Source: Planctomycetaceae bacterium (GTDB lineage Bacteria > Planctomycetota > Planctomycetia > Pirellulales > Pirellulaceae). Taken from it: a DNA stretch of 64,000 nt. The position numbers and the translations under genes are program-made. Shown here one piece after another: positions 43,958-52,252 of the stretch. Location of the stretch: assembly GCA_020638995.1 (NCBI GenBank), contig JACKHM010000004.1, positions 558,001-622,000 of the forward strand, in the 5' to 3' direction. The notes beneath the pieces were generated by a model. That model worked only from the letters and a program-made list of their open reading frames with translations. It made no database searches and had not been told where the DNA came from. How positions within the stretch are numbered: position 1 is the first letter of the stretch; every line of letters begins with the position of its first letter.

Positions 43958-44838
43958 GCCATCGCTTCCCGGCCAGCATGAAACCGATCGTAGACAGAAC
44001 GTAAGCCAATTGGTTCCGCCCGAATTTCGGTGACGGGCAAGGTCGCCAGCCAGCGAAGCGATGATGACAATTCATTTGCTTCGAAGATCCACTCGCCGTG
44101 TCCGCCGCGCCAAACGCGGAGCGAATCTTGCAGGTGCTCAGGCACTTTGGGGAGTTCGCCCTCGAACGACGCGGCGAGTCGGTGGCGGCGGCGCAAGTCG
44201 GAAAGGACTTGAATATGAACGCACTTTCCTGAACGAAGGATCGCGACCCGGTCGCACACTTCTTCGACTTCGGACAAAACGTGGGACGAAAAAATCACCG
44301 TTCGCCCAGCAGACTTCGCTTCCGCGATCATTTCCGAAACCGTTGCTCGCACCGATGGGTCGAGATTCGCAGTGGGCTCGTCGAGAATTACAAGCGGCGA
44401 GTCGGTCGACATCGCGGCCGCGAACGCCAACTTCTGACGCATCCCTGTCGACATGAATGCGACCCGTCGAGTCAATTCGAGTTCCAATCGCTCGGCGAAC
44501 CGTAACGCCTGGGCAAAGTCACCACCCGGCCGCACATCCGCGAAGAATCGCAAGACGTCCCGTCCTCGCATGCCGCGATACAGGCGAGCTTCACCGGGCA
44601 GGTATGATACGAGGTGTCGAGCCCCTACGGATTGCCGTTGGCAATCCAAGCCTCCAATCGTCGCGTATCCGGAGGTTGGGCTAAGGTAACCTAGTAGCAA
44701 TCGGAGTAGCGTCGTTTTGCCGGCACCATTGGGACCGAGCAGCCCAAAGACTTCACCCTCTTCGACGCTCAGCGAACAATTTTCGAGAGCGGCGAAGCTT
44801 TTGTACCGCTTGGTCAGCGAGTGCGTCTCGACAAACAA
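43954..44838 (-). CDS. ABC transporter ATP-binding protein
   Basis: About 294 residues. Walker A GPNGAGKTT, Walker B SPLVILDEPTANLD, and the H-loop FSSHVLSEVE are intact; the signature is STGMRQK where LSGGQ is usual, a common variant in exporters of this subfamily. The C-terminal 80 residues are the regulatory extension seen in ABC-2 exporter ATPases. I place the start at TTG 44838, with GGAG about 9 bases upstream, because it opens directly on FVETHSLTKRY; a TTG at 44895, 1 base from the infC stop, is also possible. It powers the permease encoded next. Confidence 0.87.
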   Translation of the reverse strand: MFVETHSLTKRYKSFAALENCSLSVEEGEVFGLLGPNGAGKTTLLRLLLGYLSPTSGYATIGGLDCQRQSVGARHLVSYLPGEARLYRGMRGRDVLRFFADVRPGGDFAQALRFAERLELELTRRVAFMSTGMRQKLAFAAAMSTDSPLVILDEPTANLDPSVRATVSEMIAEAKSAGRTVIFSSHVLSEVEEVCDRVAILRSGKCVHIQVLSDLRRRHRLAASFEGELPKVPEHLQDSLRVWRGGHGEWIFEANELSSSLRWLATLPVTEIRAEPIGLRSVYDRFHAGREAMA

Positions 44839-44896
44839 AGTACCTGTCTCCGCAACTCGCCAGCCTTTGCTGGAACCTAATGTTTGCTCACGCAAA

Positions 44897-45406
44897 CTAC
44901 TTGGGTGCGATCGTACACATCATCCGTCGACCCGTTCGCTGAGGCGATGATTCGAGCTTGCCAAACTCCGAGAGTTTTTCAATAACGCCTTCCATGACTT
45001 TTTGGCCTTCTTCGATGTGCGCCATCTCGCGACCACGGAACAAGACCGACACTTGCACCTTGTCTTTGTGTTTCAGGAACGTAATGGCTTGCTTTACCTT
45101 GAAGTCGATGTCGTGCTCACCAGTTTTCGGACGCAAGCGAATCTCTTTGGTCTTTGTCGTATGGCTGTGCTGATGAGTCTTCTTCTTCTTCTCGTACTTG
45201 TACTTCCCATAGTCCATGATCTTGCAGACAGGCGGCTTCGCATCAGGAGCCACCTCGACCAAATCGAGTCCCGCTTCACGGGCTTTTACGAGTGCCTCGT
45301 CGGTCGGGAGGATTCCCAGCTGGGTTCCCTCCTCGGAAATGACTCGCACTGGGGAGATTTTGATATGGTCGTTGATTCTGGTTTTGACGCGGTCGATCTT
45401 AAGCAC
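44897..45406 (-). CDS. infC: translation initiation factor IF-3
   Basis: About 169 residues. TRINDHIKISPVRVISEEG opens the N domain, followed by LGILPTDEALVKAREAGLDL, DAKPPVCKIMDYGKYKYE and the linker-rich K/T/H region. The C domain has VSVLFRGREMAHIEEGQ. IF-3 binds the 30S subunit, checks initiator tRNA and start codon, and prevents subunit joining. No ATG is available upstream: candidates are GTG 45406, TTG 45454 and a non-canonical ATC at 45394 after AAAGGGTG. IF-3 genes in many bacteria use rare starts for autoregulation, so this may be deliberate. It follows thrS as in E. coli, but rpmI and rplT do not come next. Confidence 0.93.
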   Translation of the reverse strand: MLKIDRVKTRINDHIKISPVRVISEEGTQLGILPTDEALVKAREAGLDLVEVAPDAKPPVCKIMDYGKYKYEKKKKTHQHSHTTKTKEIRLRPKTGEHDIDFKVKQAITFLKHKDKVQVSVLFRGREMAHIEEGQKVMEGVIEKLSEFGKLESSPQRTGRRMMCTIAPK

Positions 45407-45569
45407 CCTTTCGAATAGATTTGCGAACGTGGATGGATCACGCGACTTACGCAACCCTTACACACGCCAATTAGCTTACATTGTGCTGAGTTAGTATCAA
45501 GAACCGCGCCGGTGATCGGCGACGGTTTCGTTGTTGGTTTGCCGGCAAGCGTACGCGAGCAAACCCTTC

Positions 45570-47570
45570 CTAGTATTCGTTCCCGGCTCCCCGTTCCCCC
45601 AACCCGGCATTACTACCATAGGTTTTACGAACGGTTCGGTCGGCAATTTCCTGTTGCAATTTTTCCAGGGCTTGGGCCACGGTCATCGCACCCAGGTCTC
45701 CGTCAATGCGGTCGCGGACGCTCACCGTTCCATTTTCGGCATCACGAGGCCCCACGATCATCATGTACGGGATCAACTCGAGCTGCGCATCGCGAATCTT
45801 GGCGCCTAGCTTCTCAGCCCGATAATCGCCACTCACTCGCATGCCAGCGGCGGCAAGTTGTTGTTCGACCGACCGACCGTATTCCTCCGACTTCTCGCTG
45901 ACTGTGACGATGCGGACCTGCTCCGCTGCCAACCACAGCGGAAAGGCTCCGGCAAAGTGCTCGATCAACACGCCCATAAAACGCTCCATCGAACCAAGCG
46001 GGGCGCGATGGATCATCACTGGCCGGTGTGGCGTATTGTCTGCACCGACGTACTCGAGGTCAAATCGTTCGGCACTAGGCAGGTTGTAATCGAGTTGCAC
46101 GGTTCCGAGTTGCCATTCTCGACCGATGCAATCACTTACAACGAAGTCGGCTTTTGGGCCGTAGAAAGCTGCCTCGCCGGGTTCTTCCGTAAACTCGATC
46201 CCCAGGCTCTGACAAACTTCGACTAGCGCGCTTTGAGCCCGCTGCCAGTTTGCTTCGTCGCCGACGTATTTATCGCTTTCCGGATCTCGGAAGCCCAATC
46301 GCACTCGATAGTTCTCCAGTCCCAGACAGTCGAGCACGAAACGCGTCATCTCGATGCAGCCCTTGAACTCGTCCGCAACTTGATCGTCGGTACAGAAGAT
46401 ATGTGCGTCGTCCTGACAGAAACCTCGAACGCGAGTCATTCCCGACAACTCGCCGGACTTTTCGTAGCGGTAGACCATACCAAACTCGGCCAGACGCAAC
46501 GGCAGTTCACGATAGCTCCGGGGTTTGGCTTTATAGATCATAATGTGGTGCGGACAGTTCATCGGCTTGAGCAGGTATTGCTCGTCTTGCTCCATTTGTA
46601 TGGGAGCAAATTGGCTGTCCTTGTAGTACGGATAATGTCCTGAGATCTCGTACAACTCGACACGACCGATATGCGGGGTATATACCGGCTGGTAACCCCG
46701 TTCTCGCAGCTCCTCTTTGACGAAATTCTCGAGGACGCCACGGATCGTCGCGCCCTTGGGTTGCCATAAGATCAAACCCGACCCGACCGTGGGGCTGATC
46801 GTAAACAAATCGAGCTGCTTGCCGAGCACTCGGTGATCGCGTCGTTTGGCTTCCTCGATCCGTTGCAGGTGTTCGTCGAGATCCTGAGCGGTGAAGAAGG
46901 CGGTTGCGTAAAGCCGCTGGAGTTGCTTGCGCGACTGGTCGCCCTTCCAATACGCTCCGGCAACGGACAGCAACTTGAAAGCTCCAATCGCTCCTGCGCT
47001 GGGGACGTGCGGACCCCGGCACAAATCGATGAACTCACCCTGCCGATAAAACGACAATGTTTCGTGCTCATCGAGTCCGCCTTCGATGTGTTCGACTTTG
47101 AAGCTTTGTTCCAAATCGCGGCAAATCTGGAGCGCCTTGTCGCGAGGCTCCTCGATCCGCTCGAAAGCTTCGTCCAACCTGATGATCTTTGCCATTTCCG
47201 CTTCGATGGCTGGAAAGTCATCTTCGGACAAGGCGTGGTCGAGATCGAAATCGTAGTAGAAGCCGCCTTCGATCGTTGGCCCGAATGCTAAACGGACGCC
47301 CTCGTACAATCGCATGACGGCGCGAGCCATGATGTGCGCGCATGAGTGGCGCATCACGGCAAGCGCGGCGGGGTCTTTCTTCGTGAGCAGGCTTAGTTCG
47401 ATAGTCTCCCCTTGAGGTAGGACAAAGTCCAATCCAACGACTTTGTCGTCCACCTGTGCTGCGAGCGCGGCTTTTGCAAGTCCGGGGCCAATACTCGTGG
47501 CCACGTCGAGGGGAGTTACTGGTGATTCGAATTGTTTCTCGGTTCCGTCGGGAAGTCGTACCTGTACCAT
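45570..47570 (-). CDS. thrS: threonyl-tRNA synthetase
   Basis: About 666 residues, the normal length. Domains in order: TGS (1-65, MVQVRLPDGTEKQFE), the editing domain (about 75-240, with HSCAHIMARA, HxxxH-like, and CRGPHVPS), the class II catalytic core, and the anticodon-binding domain at the end. Zinc ligands are evident in KPMNCPHH (Cys), CQDDAHIF (His) and VMIHRAPLGSMERF (His). The ATG at 47570 begins the TGS domain exactly. The enzyme charges tRNA-Thr in the cytoplasm. infC follows 164 bases downstream (to GTG 45406), the conserved order. No T-box leader was recognised upstream. Confidence 0.96.
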   Translation of the reverse strand: MVQVRLPDGTEKQFESPVTPLDVATSIGPGLAKAALAAQVDDKVVGLDFVLPQGETIELSLLTKKDPAALAVMRHSCAHIMARAVMRLYEGVRLAFGPTIEGGFYYDFDLDHALSEDDFPAIEAEMAKIIRLDEAFERIEEPRDKALQICRDLEQSFKVEHIEGGLDEHETLSFYRQGEFIDLCRGPHVPSAGAIGAFKLLSVAGAYWKGDQSRKQLQRLYATAFFTAQDLDEHLQRIEEAKRRDHRVLGKQLDLFTISPTVGSGLILWQPKGATIRGVLENFVKEELRERGYQPVYTPHIGRVELYEISGHYPYYKDSQFAPIQMEQDEQYLLKPMNCPHHIMIYKAKPRSYRELPLRLAEFGMVYRYEKSGELSGMTRVRGFCQDDAHIFCTDDQVADEFKGCIEMTRFVLDCLGLENYRVRLGFRDPESDKYVGDEANWQRAQSALVEVCQSLGIEFTEEPGEAAFYGPKADFVVSDCIGREWQLGTVQLDYNLPSAERFDLEYVGADNTPHRPVMIHRAPLGSMERFMGVLIEHFAGAFPLWLAAEQVRIVTVSEKSEEYGRSVEQQLAAAGMRVSGDYRAEKLGAKIRDAQLELIPYMMIVGPRDAENGTVSVRDRIDGDLGAMTVAQALEKLQQEIADRTVRKTYGSNAGLGERGAGNEY

Positions 47571-47937
47571 GCGTGTTCGGGGGCCTCTTGCGAAGTTCAA
47601 GTTGCGGCGTCGATACAAAGGACACCGTCTGGTGTTGCGTCGCAGCTAAACTGCAAGCTCGGTGACAGATCCTATGGCCGTACCAATGCGTCAATTCAGC
47701 TGGCATCAAGTCTTATCGCCCGCCCTCCCAAATCTTGAGCGGGACAGACATGGGACTCTTATGATTTGTAATGATTCGAAGCGTAAAGTATACGGCCCCA
47801 GCCACTTCCGACAAGAGATCCTTTGCGGAAAGACGCTCGACGCCGCGTCCGCAGGTGCCTATAAAAAAGCGTGCATCTAGCTTCTGATGCACGAGATCGA
47901 TGCAACATTGAACTATTTGCGACTTTTGAAGGTTCAA
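47571..47937. other. 367-base region between divergent thrS and sensor kinase genes
   Basis: It holds promoters for both directions but none I can place. The one clear structure is the leftward-facing terminator at 47862-47893. An ATG at 47887 in frame with the kinase gene overlaps that hairpin and has no ribosome binding site, so I start the gene at 47938. Confidence 0.5.
47862..47893 (-). terminator. intrinsic terminator on the minus strand
   Basis: An 8-bp stem (CGTGCATC 47870-47877, GATGCACG 47886-47893) with an 8-base loop is followed, reading leftward, by C and six T (plus-strand A-run at 47863-47868). This is a classic rho-independent terminator for leftward transcription, about 290 bases before thrS. 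No leftward gene ends here, so it may stop antisense transcription or act in a long thrS leader. Confidence 0.6.
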
Positions 47938-49413
47938 ATGGCTGCTGCCTTTGCCTTACTCATCGAAGACAATCCCGCTGATCAGAGGATGATCGGTCTT
48001 GAAATTCGGGCCGATATGGAGATGAGTTTTGAAGTCGAAGCTTCCAATTCACTCTGGAGCGGAGTTCAAAAGCTAGAGACTCAAAAGTTCGATGTTGTTC
48101 TGTTGGACCTGAGTTTGCCTGATGCAAATGGGCTGGAGGGTGTACTGACTCTAACCAAAAGGTGGCCAGATCTAGCGATCGTCGTGTTGACAGGATTTGA
48201 CGACAAGGGGACGGCACTAGCTGCATTGAAGGAAGGAGCTCAAGACTATATCTCAAAAAACTCGCTTGATGGTGCCGTCTTAATTCGATCACTTCAGTAT
48301 GCGATTGAACGCAAACGTATTGCCGTCGAACTTCGTCGAAGTGAACAGCGATATCGTGCGCTTGTCGCCGCAATGACCTCGATCGTCTGGTCGACTGACG
48401 CGAGCGGTGCCATGAACGACACTCAGGCCGTTTGGTCCGACTACACCGGCCAGGCCTGGGAGCAGTATTCGCGGCACGGTTGGATCGACGCGTTGCACGC
48501 AGACGATCGTCGGATCTTCGAAGCATTTTGGCGAACGGCGACCGATCGTCAAACCGAACGGGAGTTTCCGGTGCGAGTCTGGCACGAAAGTTCTCAAAGG
48601 TATCGGCGATGCATCGCTCGCTTGGTTCCAATACTCGCAAACGGCGTCGAAGTTGACGAGTGGGTGGGCACTCTGACCGATGTCGAGGACACAAGACAAG
48701 CGGAGGAGTTGTTGCTCCGTACCGAACGTTTGGCCGCACTAGGAACCTTAGCGGCCGGAATCGCGCATGAAATCAATAATCCGATTGTTGCGGCATGGAC
48801 TTCGGCCGAGGCGGCGTTGAATGTCCTCGACAAACCAGATTCGAGCGATTTGTTGTTGGAGTGCCTTCAGAATGTAATTCAATCTGTACTAAGGTGTCGC
48901 GACACGGTTGAGGGAGTTCTGCATTTTGCTCGCCACGGCGAAGTTGAACAGCAGGAATGTGACATCACGCACGCGGTTCGGCAGGCGGTCAGCGAAATTC
49001 AACACTATGCTCAATCGCACGAACAAACACTGTCATGTACGAGCTCGCCAAATTTGCCCAGTATCTACGGAAATGAAAAGCAGATTCAACGAGTTCTCGT
49101 TACACTGTTGCGTAACGCTATTGAGGCGGGAGATGCTGGGCATACCGTTGACGTTACCGCATTGTCCCGCGACGGTGATGTCTTGATTACGGTGACTGAC
49201 GTGGGGCGAGGAATGACCGCGATGGAGCTTCGACGAGCATTTGACCCGTTCTTTACCAGTCGCAAGGCGAACGGCATGGGATTGGGATTGAGCATTGCCC
49301 ACGGCATTATGGAGTGCCACCGAGGTTCCATCGAACTCGTGAGTGAGCAGGGACGCGGAACAACTGCAACTTTGCGGTTTCCGGCAACGTCTTCCGCCCC
49401 GGCCATCGATTGA
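47938..49413 (+). CDS. hybrid protein: receiver-PAS-histidine kinase
   Basis: 491 residues. A receiver domain comes first (1-125, acids in IEDN at 10-12, phosphoacceptor Asp57 in LLDLSLPD, Lys108), then a PAS domain (about 135-255: WSTDASGAMN, WVGTLTDVEDTRQAEE), then HisKA with His277 (GIAHEINNP) and HATPase (GNEKQIQRVLVTLLRNAIEAG, DVGRGM, GLGLSIAHGI). It lacks membrane helices, so it is cytoplasmic and probably takes its input through the receiver or the PAS ligand. The ATG at 47938 has GAAGG upstream. The FixJ-type regulator downstream, 27 bases away, is the likely output partner. Confidence 0.92.
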   Translation: MAAAFALLIEDNPADQRMIGLEIRADMEMSFEVEASNSLWSGVQKLETQKFDVVLLDLSLPDANGLEGVLTLTKRWPDLAIVVLTGFDDKGTALAALKEGAQDYISKNSLDGAVLIRSLQYAIERKRIAVELRRSEQRYRALVAAMTSIVWSTDASGAMNDTQAVWSDYTGQAWEQYSRHGWIDALHADDRRIFEAFWRTATDRQTEREFPVRVWHESSQRYRRCIARLVPILANGVEVDEWVGTLTDVEDTRQAEELLLRTERLAALGTLAAGIAHEINNPIVAAWTSAEAALNVLDKPDSSDLLLECLQNVIQSVLRCRDTVEGVLHFARHGEVEQQECDITHAVRQAVSEIQHYAQSHEQTLSCTSSPNLPSIYGNEKQIQRVLVTLLRNAIEAGDAGHTVDVTALSRDGDVLITVTDVGRGMTAMELRRAFDPFFTSRKANGMGLGLSIAHGIMECHRGSIELVSEQGRGTTATLRFPATSSAPAID

Positions 49414-49440
49414 TGATTCTGACTTCCGAGATTTGATGTC

Positions 49441-50097
49441 ATGAGCAGCAAGCCACGCAGGAAACTGGCGTCTGCGGAGACAGAGCCGACGGCAAAGGTA
49501 TTTGTGGTGGATGACGATCCACAAGTACGTCGCTCGATCGAGCAACTTGTACGATCAGTGGGGATGAATGTTGTGTCGTATGCGTCTGCTGAAGAGTTTT
49601 TGGCAAGTAAGCTCGATAATGCCGCGGGTTGTTTGGTGACCGATGTCCGGATGCCTGGAATGAATGGGCTCGATCTTCAAGCACATTTACTAGAGTCCAA
49701 TTTCCCACTCCCAATCATCGTGATTACGGGCTACGCCGAAGTGCCGATGGCAGTTCAGTCGCTGAAGGCAGGGGCGTTCGACTTCATACAGAAGCCGTAT
49801 CGTCCGCGAGCTCTCATCGAGATCATTCAGGAAGCCATTGAATCGGACGCAAGTCACCGGCGAAGAAAGATCGAGATTCGCGGAATCCGCGCTCGATTGG
49901 CAAGTCTTTCGCCGCGCGAAACGCAAGTTCTCGAACTACTCGTCAGTGGAAAGACAACCAAGCGCATAGCGACGCAATTGAAAATCAGTCCGACCACCGT
50001 CGATTTCCACCGCAACAACATTCTTCAAAAAATGGAGGCCGACAACTTGGTCGAGCTTACCCGCGTAGTGGATTTGTCCGAACTGGCCGGCGACTAG
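49441..50097 (+). CDS. FixJ-family response regulator
   Basis: 218 residues. The receiver has the full set: VDDD at 23-26, phosphoacceptor Asp68 (LVTDVRMPGMNG), the conserved Thr in VITGYAEVPMA, and Lys in FIQKPY. The LuxR/GerE helix-turn-helix (about 155-212) has LSPRETQVLELLVSGKTTKRIA and TTVDFHRNNILQKM. It would bind DNA after phosphorylation by the upstream kinase. It is canonical, unlike the degenerate relative at 21594-22223. Target genes are not evident from the sequence. Confidence 0.93.
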   Translation: MSSKPRRKLASAETEPTAKVFVVDDDPQVRRSIEQLVRSVGMNVVSYASAEEFLASKLDNAAGCLVTDVRMPGMNGLDLQAHLLESNFPLPIIVITGYAEVPMAVQSLKAGAFDFIQKPYRPRALIEIIQEAIESDASHRRRKIEIRGIRARLASLSPRETQVLELLVSGKTTKRIATQLKISPTTVDFHRNNILQKMEADNLVELTRVVDLSELAGD

Positions 50098-50482
50098 CTG
50101 TCGCGTCAGGGAGGCGGTCGGTTGCCGCCGTGGCGACGAGAATAATTCGCGACAAGAAAAAAAGCGGGCCTCCCAGGTGGGGCAGCAACCTGGGAGGCAC
50201 CAACATCAGCGAGTGCGAACACTCGCCGAATTTCCATGCCTACTGGATCGTGTTCTTTAGGACCATCGACGGAGTCCTATCGTGTACACTAGCTGTATCG
50301 ATGTCTACACACCTAGGATTTTCCCAGTAGCTCGCATGGTTGGTACCGATCTGACGGGTGAGGATGGTTCTGCTGAGCGACAACTCGGGCGCGGCGACGC
50401 CTTGATACGCCAAAATCCTGAAACTACAAAACACCAACGACTTGGGCTAAATTGCCCAACATTGCATTGAAAGGCAGCCCAA
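50098..50482. other. 385-base intergenic region with a strong hairpin
   Basis: It lies between the FixJ-type gene and the sulfatase gene, both rightward. The only clear structure is the minus-strand terminator at 50157-50198. No coding sequence is supported on either strand. A promoter for the sulfatase gene is presumably in the right half. Confidence 0.5.
50157..50198 (-). terminator. strong intrinsic terminator, minus-strand orientation
   Basis: An 11-bp perfect stem (GCCTCCCAGGT 50168-50178, ACCTGGGAGGC 50188-50198) with a 9-base loop is followed, leftward, by CCGC and seven T (plus-strand A-run 50157-50163). Plus-strand readout has no T-run. It would stop leftward transcripts entering the regulator genes; it may work in both directions for the FixJ-type gene. 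Confidence 0.6.
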
Positions 50483-52141
50483 ATGCCCAATTTATTGAAG
50501 TGCTTCTGTAGAGAGTGGCCTCTTCACTGCTTCGTTGGGTCGTTATTAGTAACGCTTGCTGTGGCGCCTTCGCTAGGGGACGAAAAGTTTCTCGATCGGC
50601 CGAACATTGTCTTTTGTTTCGCCGATGATTGGGGTCGATACGCGAGTGCTTATCGTCGAGCCGACGAAGATCAGACGCCAAACGCGGTGGTGAAGACGCC
50701 GAGTTTCGATCGCATTGCGAGTGAAGGAGCTCTCTTTACCAACGCCTTTGTTAACGCTCCCTCATGCACTCCCTGCCGAAGTAGCTTGTTGTCGGGCCAG
50801 TACTTTTGGCGGACTGGTCGCGGCGCGATATTGCAAGGTGCTGTCTGGGATTTGAAAATTCCGAGCTATCCGCTGATCTTAAAAGAGCATGGATACCACA
50901 TCGGACATAGCCACAAAGTCTGGAGTCCCGGAACGCCAGTAGATGCTCCGTACGGAGCGAAGGAAACCTCTTACGACTCGGCGGGGCGAAAGTTCAGCGG
51001 CTTTTCGCAATTCTGTAGCAAGAACTCTGACCCTGAGGAAGCGAAAAAAATTCTGTACGACGAGGTGCGTGAAAATTTTCGCGCATTCATCCGAGACCGT
51101 GGCGTCGACCAACCGTTTTGCTATTGGTTCGGGCCCACGAATTGTCACCGCCAATGGGTGAAAGGTTCTGGCAAAAAGTTGTGGGGAATTGATCCGGAAA
51201 AGTTGAAGGGCAAGTTACCGCCCTTTCTTCCCGACAACGAAGTTGTGCGAGAGGACTTCGCGGACTACTTGGGAGAAGTGCAGGCATTCGATGCGGGTGT
51301 CGGGGTGCTGCTCGCTGAGCTAGATCGGCTCGGCGAACTCGACAATACGCTAGTCGTCGTCAGCGGCGATCACGGCGCTCCGGGCTTTCCACGCGGCAAA
51401 TGCAACTTAGTGGACTTTGGTGTTCACGTCTCTTTGGCAATTCGCTGGGGCAAAAAGATTCCGCCTGGGCGAACGCTTGATGACTTCGTCTGCCTGCCAG
51501 ACTTGGCGCCGACATTTTTGGAAGCAGCTGGGGTAAAGCCACCGGAAGTCATGACGGGACGAAGCTTGATTGAGGTGCTGACCTCGGAAAAATCAGGCCT
51601 CGTCGATGCATCTCGAGATTCGGTGGTTGTGGGTCGCGAGCGACATGTGGCGGCAGCTCGAACCGACAACTTGCCGTATCCGCAACGGGCCATTCGTACG
51701 AAAGATTTTCTGTACATTCGTAATTTCAAACCGGATCGGTGGCCTATGGGAACTGCCCCGGGTTTCGGGGCGCCAGCGGGGCCGCTGCCAAATTTCGAGC
51801 ACCTCGAAAACAATACCTTCGGTGCCTTTGGTGACCTCGACGCAAGCCCCACAAAGGCTTGGATTATCGAGCATCGTGACGACCCTGGAATGGATAAGTA
51901 CTTTGACTTCGCTTTTGGTCGTCGGCCTGGGGAAGAACTTTACAATCTGAGCAACGATCCGTATCAGATGCAGAATGTCGCGTCGGATCCTGGCTACGAA
52001 TCGATCCGAAAAAGTCTGTCGGAAAGGCTGTTGGCGGTGCTTGAGCAAACGGGCGATCCGCGAGTGATCGGCGAAGGGGATACGTTCGAGAAACCACCCT
52101 TCAGCGGAGCGGTCGAGGCTACGCCCCGCCGGAAAAAGTGA
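50483..52141 (+). CDS. exported formylglycine-dependent sulfatase
   Basis: 552 residues. A signal peptide (about 12-32) is followed by PNIVFCFADDWG with metal-binding Asp48-Asp49. The active-site motif is CTPCR with Cys95, the C-x-P-x-R sequence converted to formylglycine by the anaerobic or aerobic maturation enzyme. VSGDHGAPGF supplies the later metal-binding Asp-His pair. The family hydrolyses sulfate esters, here probably of sulfated polysaccharides in the periplasm or outside, typical of marine planctomycetes. It is transcribed alone. Substrate subfamily cannot be judged by eye. Confidence 0.92.
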   Translation: MPNLLKCFCREWPLHCFVGSLLVTLAVAPSLGDEKFLDRPNIVFCFADDWGRYASAYRRADEDQTPNAVVKTPSFDRIASEGALFTNAFVNAPSCTPCRSSLLSGQYFWRTGRGAILQGAVWDLKIPSYPLILKEHGYHIGHSHKVWSPGTPVDAPYGAKETSYDSAGRKFSGFSQFCSKNSDPEEAKKILYDEVRENFRAFIRDRGVDQPFCYWFGPTNCHRQWVKGSGKKLWGIDPEKLKGKLPPFLPDNEVVREDFADYLGEVQAFDAGVGVLLAELDRLGELDNTLVVVSGDHGAPGFPRGKCNLVDFGVHVSLAIRWGKKIPPGRTLDDFVCLPDLAPTFLEAAGVKPPEVMTGRSLIEVLTSEKSGLVDASRDSVVVGRERHVAAARTDNLPYPQRAIRTKDFLYIRNFKPDRWPMGTAPGFGAPAGPLPNFEHLENNTFGAFGDLDASPTKAWIIEHRDDPGMDKYFDFAFGRRPGEELYNLSNDPYQMQNVASDPGYESIRKSLSERLLAVLEQTGDPRVIGEGDTFEKPPFSGAVEATPRRKK

Positions 52142-52252
52142 CGCGATGTCCGCACGCTGCGCGAGTTGATGTGATTGAGAAAGTAACGCCGACCGGGACT
52201 TGCGGTTTGGTGTGATTTCGAAGACGCCGATCAAATGCAGAGTCGCGGGCGA

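Noticed and set aside
47571..47937. T-box riboswitch before thrS
   Set aside because: No T-box consensus or specifier-loop pattern was found, and the hairpin is too far (about 290 bases) from thrS for a typical T-box terminator.
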